From: an uncultured Lachnospiraceae bacterium
GTDB taxonomy: Bacteria > Bacillota > Clostridia > Lachnospirales > Lachnospiraceae
Direction: 5' to 3'
Assembly (NCBI GenBank): GCA_945836565.1
Contig: CAMALN010000053.1
Coordinates: 1-8,739 of the forward strand
Length of the DNA stretch: 8,739 nt
The notes under the pieces are model-generated. The model did no database searches, had not been told where the DNA came from, and saw only the letters and a program-made list of their open reading frames with translations. Positions 1-5,936 of this stretch are shown here, in pieces. The position numbers were made by a program, and so were the translations under genes. The first letter of the stretch is position 1; every line of letters starts with the position of its first letter.

Positions 1-668
1 TCATGTCTTGCAACCATAAGTCCGATTATGAAAAGCGCCGACGAATTAATCCACCAGTTTCCGTACATCCATAAATCGCAATGCCACATATATACCACAA
101 CAGCTATTGTAGTAATTCCTATTGCCAACCTCTCATTACTTATATTGTAGAAGGTCAGATAGAATACAAGTCCGAAGAATACAAATGCATACACATACCA
201 GGCATACGGGTTAATATTTCTGGGACCGCCTAAGGTAAATGGATTGGTGAACCATAAAACCTCATCACGACTTACTCTTGCAATCGCAAATATAAAGCTT
301 GATATCAAAAGCGTATATAAAACCGATACCAGCTTATTCTCCGGATAATTCTTTAAGTATCCCGGCTTTGTCTTGTAGCTCTTATATAATCCGTAGCCCG
401 AACAAAACAGAAAGATTGCAACAAAGAAATACCCGATAGGCACGAACACATCAAGTCCATGCTTCACATATTGCTCCTTCATACCCGGCATACAAGTCTT
501 CTGCCCACAGTGATGAAGCATGATACAGACTGCACAAAATCCCTGTATCGCCTTGGTCTGCTTAAGTGACAAGAATTCATCGTTCCACTTCTTAGGACCA
601 TATATTTTACATCCCCACAAGAGTGCAACCGCCAGCAGCGGATACACTATGTAAATAATCATATCCAT
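1..668 (-). CDS. Acyltransferase-3-type membrane O-acyltransferase, N-terminal part (3' end cut by window edge)
   Basis: Minus-strand reading frame open from an ATG at 668 to the left edge, giving 222 residues with no stop. The start is set by AAGGAGGT (682..675), 7 bases before the ATG; another ATG at 673 is out of frame and stops after four codons. The protein has a first membrane segment at about residues 3-20, then QGFCAVCIMLHHCG (42-55), which fits the conserved first block of acyltransferase-3 proteins ending in a key His (H52/H53 here). Next comes a hydrophobic block with FVAIFLFCSGYGLYKSYKTK (82-101), the typical second block, followed by several more membrane segments. Family members move acetyl or other acyl groups onto surface polysaccharides, lipids or peptidoglycan across the membrane. 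The usual Arg eleven residues before the His appears to be Gln42, so this may be a divergent subfamily. The acceptor is unknown and the C-terminal part is not visible. Family call fairly secure, substrate unknown. Confidence 0.
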   Translation of the reverse strand, partial: MDMIIYIVYPLLAVALLWGCKIYGPKKWNDEFLSLKQTKAIQGFCAVCIMLHHCGQKTCMPGMKEQYVKHGLDVFVPIGYFFVAIFLFCSGYGLYKSYKTKPGYLKNYPENKLVSVLYTLLISSFIFAIARVSRDEVLWFTNPFTLGGPRNINPYAWYVYAFVFFGLVFYLTFYNISNERLAIGITTIAVVVYMWHCDLWMYGNWWINSSALFIIGLMVARH

Positions 669-674
669 ACCATT

Positions 675-682
675 ACCTCCTT
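675..682 (-). promoter_or_regulatory. Ribosome binding site deciding the acyltransferase start
   Basis: AAGGAGGT on the minus strand is a near-perfect Shine-Dalgarno site. It lies 7 bases upstream of the ATG at 668 but only about 2 from the competing out-of-frame ATG at 673, so it selects 668. Confidence 0.
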
Positions 683-809
683 GAATAATATTTAAGTCTA
701 AAAATCCCTCATATCTGTCACACTCATTTGACGAATAAAATTACCTTTTTCTTACAATAATATTATGAGTTTTACGGTGTATATGACAGTGTATATAATC
801 AAAACCTTA

Positions 810-825
810 TGTGACATATATCACT
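810..825. promoter_or_regulatory. CRP/FNR-family-like binding palindrome
   Basis: The plus strand reads TGTGACATATATCACT, that is TGTGA-N6-TCACT, one base short of the symmetrical TGTGA-N6-TCACA consensus bound by many CRP/FNR-family regulators. It lies directly after the ATPase stop codon (828..826) and about 142 bases upstream of the acyltransferase start. A possible -10, CATAAT (767..762, minus strand), would put the centre of the palindrome near -62, close to the class I CRP position, but no good -35 is seen. The sequence match is direct; the regulatory role is inference, and an AT-rich palindrome could arise by chance. Confidence 0.
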
Positions 826-1803
826 TTATCGACCTTCATAAGCGATTCTTATAATGTCATCAATGCTCGCTTCCTCGATAGAAACATCCTTTATCGCCTT
901 TTGCTTTCCCAAATCCTCTATAAGCTTGGCAGCAGTTATCTCCTTCTTGAAGAATCTGTACTTTGCAACATTTCCCTCCGTAGATATAATCTCGCATTTT
1001 TCATGCTGTGGAATCTGCTCATCATAGTACTCTACAACCAGTGTCTTATATGGCGCTATGTCGTCTACTATTTCCTCCAGGTTTCCGTCCTCCACAAGTT
1101 TTCCGTTATTGATAATAATAAGCCTGCTACAAAGCTGCTCTATATCACCCAGGTCATGTGTTGTAAGAATTATTGTGGTTCCGCGCTTTTCATTTATCTC
1201 CTTGACGAATTTTCTAAGTGCGTATTTCGAGCTGATATCAAGTCCTATAGTCGGCTCATCAAGGAAAAGCACATCCGGTGAATGAAGCATAGCCGCAACC
1301 AGATCACCCTTCACCCTCTGGCCCAGCGACATCTGACGAACCGGCTTATCCTGCAGCTCCTTGATGCCAAGTATTTCATCCATAGTGTCAATCATCTCAT
1401 CAAACGAAGTCTTATCTATACGATATATATGTCTCAGCAATTCGAAGCTTTCACCAAGTCTCAAATCCCAGTTAAGCTGTGAACGCTGTCCGAATACAAC
1501 TCCTATATTCTGCACAACCTCCTTGCGATGTGTCTTTACATTCTTACCACCTATCAATATCTCTCCGGAAGAAGGCGTAAGTATACCGGACATCATCTTG
1601 ATAGTGGTACTCTTTCCGGCTCCGTTTGGTCCGATAAAGCCGACAATCTCTCCCTTTTTTATATTGAAATTGAGATTGCTTACCGCCGGAATCACTTTTA
1701 CCTCTTTTTTCACCAGACCCTTTAGCGCACCTTTTATTCCCTCACCCTTCTTCACCACGTGATAGGACTTGGATATATTTTTTATCTCAATCATATTTTC
1801 CAT
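826..1803 (-). CDS. ABC exporter ATPase subunit (COG4586 type)
   Basis: 325-residue ATP-binding subunit that should power the two ABC-2 permeases encoded just upstream. Nucleotide-binding motifs are complete and in order: Walker A GPNGAGKST (58-66, K64), Q-loop around FGQRSQLNWDL (104-114), signature MSLGQR (158-163) in place of the standard LSGGQ, Walker B VLFLDEPTIGLD (178-189) with the catalytic Glu183, and the H-loop TTHD (214-217, H216). The extended N-terminal stretch before Walker A, the FGQRSQLNWDL block and the MSLGQR signature are typical of COG4586 ATPases rather than drug-export DrrA/CcmA types. About 85 residues after the nucleotide-binding core form a C-terminal domain. The start at 1803 is set by GGAGG (1815..1811) 7 bases upstream; a second ATG three codons in is less well placed. 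The gap to the preceding permease is 21 bases, so it is the third transporter gene of the operon. Peripheral membrane protein on the cytoplasmic face; substrate unknown. Confidence 0.
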   Translation of the reverse strand: MENMIEIKNISKSYHVVKKGEGIKGALKGLVKKEVKVIPAVSNLNFNIKKGEIVGFIGPNGAGKSTTIKMMSGILTPSSGEILIGGKNVKTHRKEVVQNIGVVFGQRSQLNWDLRLGESFELLRHIYRIDKTSFDEMIDTMDEILGIKELQDKPVRQMSLGQRVKGDLVAAMLHSPDVLFLDEPTIGLDISSKYALRKFVKEINEKRGTTIILTTHDLGDIEQLCSRLIIINNGKLVEDGNLEEIVDDIAPYKTLVVEYYDEQIPQHEKCEIISTEGNVAKYRFFKKEITAAKLIEDLGKQKAIKDVSIEEASIDDIIRIAYEGR

Positions 1804-1824
1804 TTGATTTCCTCCAAATATACT

Positions 1825-2649
1825 TTAGCTTCCGGCACTCTCGTAACGCTTGATGCCTCGTGAAAATACAAAGCCTGCAACACACATCACGACAATTCCT
1901 ACAAGAAGAGTAATCCATACCGACATAGCAGACCCAATTCCGATTTCTTCGACGCCAAGCAGCCCTGATACGGGATAGAAGCTTACCCAGCCGATAGGTA
2001 TAATATAAGTCAGTATGAACTGCAGACTCTCCGGATACATCGACAAAGGATACATTGTTGTCTTATCAAATATCTCCTGTGTGTACTGTCCGAAATCATT
2101 GGCACTCCTTGTCCAGAATGCCGAAGAACCAAGTATTACATATATTCCGCCTCGGATAAGGGTTGCACCTATTAGCATGACGATTATCAGTCCAATATTT
2201 GCAGGACTCGGCGAAAAGCCAACCTTCACACACCCATATACGAATACGATAATTCCCGGTATCAAATCGGTTATACCGAATATATTTATCTGATTAAACA
2301 GGAACTGATATACAACTCCAAGCGGTCGCGTAAGGAATCTGTCGAACTCACCCTCTATCACATAGAAGCCCAGAAACCAGCCCTGTATAAAGAATATCAT
2401 CGACAAGGCATGTGATATAACCGCCAAGCCATACAAGAAGGCAAGCTGCCCATATGACCAGCCGTTTATGCTGCCGAACTCTGCAACCACAAATTTAATC
2501 GTGGCAAATCCAACTATGAACTGGATAGGATTGGACAAAAGCCATCCAATTATAGCTGACGGATATTCAATTATGGATAAAAATGCCATCTTGATATATA
2601 CCAGCGTTACATCAATATAATGTAGCAGCTCCTTGAATAGATTCTTCAT
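1825..2649 (-). CDS. ABC-2 type exporter permease (COG3694 / DUF990-like)
   Basis: 274-residue integral membrane protein with about six hydrophobic segments, roughly at 30-53, 64-94, 122-143, 151-174, 208-231 and 243-263. Family hallmarks include GEFDRFLTRPLGVVYQFL (100-117) in the first cytoplasmic loop and YPLSMYPESLQFILTYIIPI (200-219) followed by a SFYPVSGLLG block before the last membrane span. These fit the COG3694 permease that pairs with a COG4587 permease and a COG4586 ATPase to make one exporter. The start at 2649 has AAGGAGG (2664..2658) 8 bases upstream, and that ribosome site is written inside the last codons (Gln-Gly-Gly-stop) of the preceding permease gene, which suggests translational coupling. 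Length is normal for the family and no defect is visible. Role as half of the transmembrane channel is secure by family; the transported compound is not known. Confidence 0.
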   Translation of the reverse strand: MKNLFKELLHYIDVTLVYIKMAFLSIIEYPSAIIGWLLSNPIQFIVGFATIKFVVAEFGSINGWSYGQLAFLYGLAVISHALSMIFFIQGWFLGFYVIEGEFDRFLTRPLGVVYQFLFNQINIFGITDLIPGIIVFVYGCVKVGFSPSPANIGLIIVMLIGATLIRGGIYVILGSSAFWTRSANDFGQYTQEIFDKTTMYPLSMYPESLQFILTYIIPIGWVSFYPVSGLLGVEEIGIGSAMSVWITLLVGIVVMCVAGFVFSRGIKRYESAGS

Positions 2650-2653
2650 ATCA

Positions 2654-3481
2654 TCAGCCTCCTTGTATCATGACCTTATCCTCGGCCTTTTTCTTAAAAA
2701 ATCTAAACATCAAATACAATACAACAACCCATAATGCCTGCATAATAAGTCCCTTTGTAAGGGAAGCACTATCATATTTCCCGATATATATATCCAAAGG
2801 AAGCTGATAGAGATATACAAAAGGCAAAAATGAGAGAATATTCTTAATGCTCTCAGGGAAAAACCATACGGGAATTATACTTCCGGAAAGCAGCCTTATA
2901 AGATGCTTTTTCACCTGTATCAATGCATCCATCTCGATTACCTTGAAGGAAAACATGCCAAATATTACCGCTATAAACCAGTTAATACAAAACGACATAA
3001 ACAGGCTTAATACAAAGAGCAAAAATGCCTCTTTTGATGCCGGAACCGGCACTCCTATGAATATACTTCCTATCAGCAAAATCGGCAGCAGGTTTTGGAA
3101 TATCAGGGTTGTCACTCCTGCCAGATTTTCCGCAAAGAAAACCTTATATATATCCACGGGTCTCATCATATCAATAGCAATCGTTCCCTTCGATACGCTG
3201 TTTGATATTCGCCTCTCAACATTTGTAGTGAGCACAACTGATATCATGGATGACACTACGGTATACACCATCATGTCCGATACGCCTACTCCCTGCACAC
3301 TGTCATTCCCGGCATACAATGCTTTCCAGAAAAATGCGCTTGCAAGCATAATGATAGATTGCATGATTATATTTCCATAGACATCAAACTTATATGTGAG
3401 ACTACGTATAATCTGCATCTTATATACCTGCAGATATGTATTAAATTTTTCATTTTTTTGATTCTTCACACATTCTTTCAT
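2654..3481 (-). CDS. ABC-2 type exporter permease (COG4587-like)
   Basis: 275-residue membrane protein with about six predicted spans (roughly 33-54, 69-87, 119-143, 151-178, 190-207, 245-262). The conserved loop RRISNSVSKGTIAIDMMRPV (90-109) and the SFLPFVYLYQLPLDIYIG block (217-234) are typical of COG4587 permeases. It should dimerise with the permease encoded immediately downstream (4-base gap) and use the ATPase after that. The ATG at 3481 is 32 bases inside the end of the AraC-type regulator gene; AGGAAG (within 3497..3491) lies about 9 bases upstream. A later Met22 would remove the overlap but would cut into the conserved N-terminal block beginning YLQVYKMQIIRSL (16-28) and has a poorer ribosome site, so I keep 3481. 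The permease role is well supported; substrate is unknown. Confidence 0.
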   Translation of the reverse strand: MKECVKNQKNEKFNTYLQVYKMQIIRSLTYKFDVYGNIIMQSIIMLASAFFWKALYAGNDSVQGVGVSDMMVYTVVSSMISVVLTTNVERRISNSVSKGTIAIDMMRPVDIYKVFFAENLAGVTTLIFQNLLPILLIGSIFIGVPVPASKEAFLLFVLSLFMSFCINWFIAVIFGMFSFKVIEMDALIQVKKHLIRLLSGSIIPVWFFPESIKNILSFLPFVYLYQLPLDIYIGKYDSASLTKGLIMQALWVVVLYLMFRFFKKKAEDKVMIQGG

Positions 3482-4397
3482 ACTTTATGGCTTCCTCTTT
3501 TTTATTTCTTCTATATTCCTGTGGGCTTAAGCCTACATTTGCCCTAAATACCTTGCTGAAATAGCTGCCGTCTGCAAACCCTGTTTCAAGGGCTATCTGC
3601 GTAACCGTCATATCAGTATTCTCCAAAAGCCCGAAACTTTTTTCCAATCGATAATTCCTTACATATTCCATCGGTGACATATTGAGATACTTATCAAAAA
3701 GTGATTCACATTTAGTCTTTCCTATATTTCCAACCTCACAAAGCTTTTCCAACGAAAGCTTCTCCTGATAATTCTCATAGACATAATTCATCATCCTCTC
3801 TACAATCGCAAGTCCGTGATTCTTTTGAATGTCCGTTTTATGTTCTATATCCAGATAATGATAAAGCTCGCTCCATATGTCGTAGATTAATCTCATAGTA
3901 CCAAGCTCATGTCCCGGCTTTCTGTCATACTCTCTATCAAAATCATTTCCAGGACCTTCAAAGCCTTCTATCTCCTTTATGTCGTGTAACATCCGTCTCT
4001 GCCTGGCTTCATTCTCACTCAATACAACATAAGGAATACTATCATTTTCTATAATAGGATTAACGTGTTTTTCCACTATATGCTTTGATGCCGACAGCAC
4101 AACCGGATGAAATATAAGACAATATAATTCGCAATCAACATTCTCACTCTTTATCACATGAAGCTGTCTGGAATTAACAAATATTCCCTCGCCCTCCTTC
4201 ATGCTTACGTAGCTTCCGTTTAGCTGATAACCTATCTGCCCGCGTACAACATATATAAATTCAACCTCATCATGCCAATGTATCTTCATCTCATCGAAGG
4301 TACAGCATCCCGGTATATTATTTCTCCTAAAAAACACCTGGAAATCCGGATTATCATAATGAAGCACCTCTGACTTATCATTTCTAAAATCTGCCAT
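3450..4397 (-). CDS. AraC-family transcriptional regulator with cupin sensor domain
   Basis: 315-residue regulator, probably controlling its own operon and the ABC exporter it overlaps. The N-terminal half is a cupin-like ligand-binding domain: MKIHWHDEVEFIYVVRGQIG (37-56) carries the IHWH pair (H40, H42), then an SMKEGEGIFVN turn (65-75) and a final RQLH (77-80). The C-terminal part (about 195-298) holds the two helix-turn-helix units of the AraC DNA-binding domain: LSLEKLCEVGNIGKTKCESL (214-233) and MTVTQIALETGFADGSYFSK (263-282), ending in the family block VGLSPQEYRR (288-297). The linker contains an acidic, Gly-rich insertion around 144-164 that I do not recognise. A basic/acidic tail of about 18 residues follows the second motif. 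The start at 4397 has GGGGAG (4409..4404) 6 bases upstream. The ligand is unknown; AraC proteins of this layout respond to small molecules such as sugars, but that is not shown here. Confidence 0.
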   Translation of the reverse strand: MADFRNDKSEVLHYDNPDFQVFFRRNNIPGCCTFDEMKIHWHDEVEFIYVVRGQIGYQLNGSYVSMKEGEGIFVNSRQLHVIKSENVDCELYCLIFHPVVLSASKHIVEKHVNPIIENDSIPYVVLSENEARQRRMLHDIKEIEGFEGPGNDFDREYDRKPGHELGTMRLIYDIWSELYHYLDIEHKTDIQKNHGLAIVERMMNYVYENYQEKLSLEKLCEVGNIGKTKCESLFDKYLNMSPMEYVRNYRLEKSFGLLENTDMTVTQIALETGFADGSYFSKVFRANVGLSPQEYRRNKKEEAIKYERMCEESKK

Positions 4398-4403
4398 AAT
4401 TAT

Positions 4404-4409
4404 CTCCCC
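4404..4409 (-). promoter_or_regulatory. Ribosome binding site of the AraC-type regulator gene
   Basis: GGGGAG on the minus strand lies 6 bases before the ATG at 4397. It is strong and fixes that start. Confidence 0.
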
Positions 4410-4437
4410 GCATCAACTGTGTCATAATAATATTTCA

Positions 4438-4492
4438 TTTGTTCGCATTATTATATAACATTTTTTCTCTTTTTCGGTAATTTTGTTCGCAT
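4438..4492 (-). repeat. Pair of identical 11-bp direct repeats bracketing the promoter (candidate AraC-type operator)
   Basis: The plus strand carries TTTGTTCGCAT at 4438-4448 and again at 4482-4492 (ATGCGAACAAA on the coding strand). The copies are in the same orientation with start points 44 bp apart, about four helical turns. Relative to the inferred transcription start near 4443, the upstream copy is centred near -44, against the -35 region, and the downstream copy overlaps the start site and abuts the -10. AraC-family proteins commonly bind directly repeated sites, so the encoded regulator is the obvious candidate ligand: activation from the upstream copy and repression from the downstream copy. 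Repeats are directly seen; binding is inference. Confidence 0.
4450..4480 (-). promoter_or_regulatory. Candidate promoter of the regulator/ABC-exporter operon
   Basis: On the minus strand a consensus -10 TATAAT (4455..4450) lies in the run TGTTATATAAT. The best -35 choices are poor: ACCGAA (4478..4473) at 17 bp, or TTACCG (4480..4475) at 19 bp. A good -10 with a weak -35 is what an activator-dependent promoter looks like. The predicted start of transcription is near 4443, leaving a leader of about 45 bases before the ATG at 4397. It is the only promoter-like sequence between the upstream terminator and the regulator gene. Inferred from sequence only. Confidence 0.
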
Positions 4493-4500
4493 GCCATGGT

Positions 4501-4547
4501 AACAAACAAAAAATGGGAATAAGCAAATCTATGCTTTTTCCCATTTT
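4501..4547 (-). terminator. Intrinsic (Rho-independent) terminator after the MATE gene
   Basis: Perfect 10-bp outer stem (4510-4519 AAAATGGGAA with 4538-4547), one T-T mismatch, a 5-bp inner stem (4521-4525 AAGCA with 4532-4536) and a 6-base loop. Read on the minus strand, the hairpin runs into TTTTTTGTTTGTT, a proper U-rich tail. It begins 18 bases after the MATE stop codon and separates that transcript from the regulator operon. The plus-strand tail TTTTC is much weaker, so it mainly works for minus-strand transcription. Confidence 0.
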
Positions 4548-4565
4548 CTAATTATACAAAATATC

Positions 4566-5936
4566 CTATTTACATTTTATATGGACTTTCTTCAGGTGCC
4601 TGTATGCAATCACAAAGCAGAGTATATGTACCGACAAAGTAATCGTCCATGAAATCGGATATGCTATGTACAGCATCTCCGGTGTCCTATGAAGCTTAAA
4701 AATAGTCGCTATCCATACAAGTCTTAATGCACAGGCTCCTGTGAGTGATACTATCATCGGTAAGACTGATTTTCCTATGCCTCGTAGTGCTCCGACCATA
4801 GTATCCATCATACCGCAGAGAAAATATATCGTACAGATATACTTTATTCTCACCATACCGGCAGCGATTACTTCCGGATTCTTAGAATATATACGCATCA
4901 GTGGTTCACCGAAGATGTATACCAAATTTCCTAAGAACAGCCCTATAAATATAACTATACCAAGACACTGGAACACAACCTTCTTAATCCTCTTATACTC
5001 ACCTGCACCATAGTTTTGCCCCACGAAGGTTATCGAGGTCTGATATACCGCATTCATAGAAATGTACACGAAACCCTCAATATTTGAAGCGGCTGAATTA
5101 GCAGCCACTATTGTCTTTCCAAATGAATTTATCGAGGACTGTATGACTACATTTGATAGTGAGAATACCATGCCCTGTACACCTGCAGGTATACCTATTT
5201 TTATTATCTTTGCAAGTATACGCTTATCAACCGCAAGCTTCCTTACACTGAAATGCAGTTCACTCTTATCGCGTCCCAAATGTATAAGTATAAGCAAGGC
5301 CGAGATATACTGCGATATAACAGTTGCCAGACCAACTCCCGCAACATCCATATCAAAGGTAATTACAAAAAATAAATTGAGTAATACATTTATCACTCCT
5401 GAGGCTGTCAGGAAATAAAGCGGTGTCGCAGTATCTCCGGAAGCCCTTAAAATAGATGAACCAAAATTATATATAAGTGTTGCCGGCATCGCCGTAAAAT
5501 AAATTCTCAGATATAGAGTTGCCAGAGTTTTAACCTCTCCGGGTGAGCCCATCCATTCCAATATTGTTCCCGAAAAGATAATTCCAAATATTGCAAGCGC
5601 CGCACCACCTATCAGACTTATCATCATACTTGTATGTACAGTTGCTGATAATTTCTGTCTCTCACCTGAGCCATAGCACTGTGCAGCGATTACATTTGCT
5701 CCTATGGAAAGACCTATGAACAGCGATACCATAAGATTAATAAGTGCTGTTGTGGAGCCAACTGCCGCTAACGAATCATCACCCGCATACTTTCCAACAA
5801 CTATTATATCTGCGGCATTAAACAACAGCTGTAATACTCCCGACAATATAACCGGAATAACGAACACGATAAGCTTACCAAGAAGCTTACCGTGTACCAT
5901 GTCTATCTCTCTGCTTTTATTTATATTTTTACTCAA
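4566..5936 (-). CDS. MATE-family multidrug/metabolite exporter
   Basis: 456-residue membrane protein, normal length for the MATE family, with about 12 hydrophobic spans. Family marks: IDMVHGKLLGKLIVF (11-25) then LQLLFNAADIIVVGKYAG (35-52) in the first span, ILRASGDTATPL (162-173) near the end of the first half, FVGQNYGAGEYKRIKK (304-319) opening the second half, and ALRGIGKSVLPM (383-394). MATE proteins export cationic drugs or metabolites using a Na+ or H+ gradient; the substrate here is unknown. The start is a TTG at 5936, with AAGAAGG (5951..5945) 8 bases upstream, overlapping the transglutaminase stop (5931..5929) by 8 bases. An ATG at 5900 (residue 13) would drop the first 12 residues, which resemble the usual charged N-terminus of these proteins, and its ribosome site is weaker, so TTG is preferred. 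It is the last gene before the terminator at 4501-4547. Confidence 0.
   Translation of the reverse strand: MSKNINKSREIDMVHGKLLGKLIVFVIPVILSGVLQLLFNAADIIVVGKYAGDDSLAAVGSTTALINLMVSLFIGLSIGANVIAAQCYGSGERQKLSATVHTSMMISLIGGAALAIFGIIFSGTILEWMGSPGEVKTLATLYLRIYFTAMPATLIYNFGSSILRASGDTATPLYFLTASGVINVLLNLFFVITFDMDVAGVGLATVISQYISALLILIHLGRDKSELHFSVRKLAVDKRILAKIIKIGIPAGVQGMVFSLSNVVIQSSINSFGKTIVAANSAASNIEGFVYISMNAVYQTSITFVGQNYGAGEYKRIKKVVFQCLGIVIFIGLFLGNLVYIFGEPLMRIYSKNPEVIAAGMVRIKYICTIYFLCGMMDTMVGALRGIGKSVLPMIVSLTGACALRLVWIATIFKLHRTPEMLYIAYPISWTITLSVHILCFVIAYRHLKKVHIKCK

Noticed and set aside
771..799. Possible plus-strand promoter, TTTACG (771-776) and TATAAT (794-799) with 17-bp spacing
   Set aside because: The fit is fair, but the region is AT-rich and no plus-strand gene follows. 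It would only make an antisense RNA into the ATPase gene, for which there is no other support.
811..1281. Plus-strand open frame of 156 codons across the ATPase gene
   Set aside because: It lies opposite a complete, motif-rich ATPase gene, has low-complexity hydrophobic composition, no plausible ribosome site and no recognisable domain.
1315..1332. Non-standard ABC signature MSLGQR instead of LSGGQ
   Set aside because: Typical of the COG4586 ATPase subfamily and not a sign of inactivation; all other catalytic motifs are intact.
3416..3418. Later ATG (Met22) as the start of the first permease
   Set aside because: It would truncate the conserved N-terminal block of COG4587 permeases and has only a weak ribosome site; the 32-base overlap with the regulator gene is acceptable.
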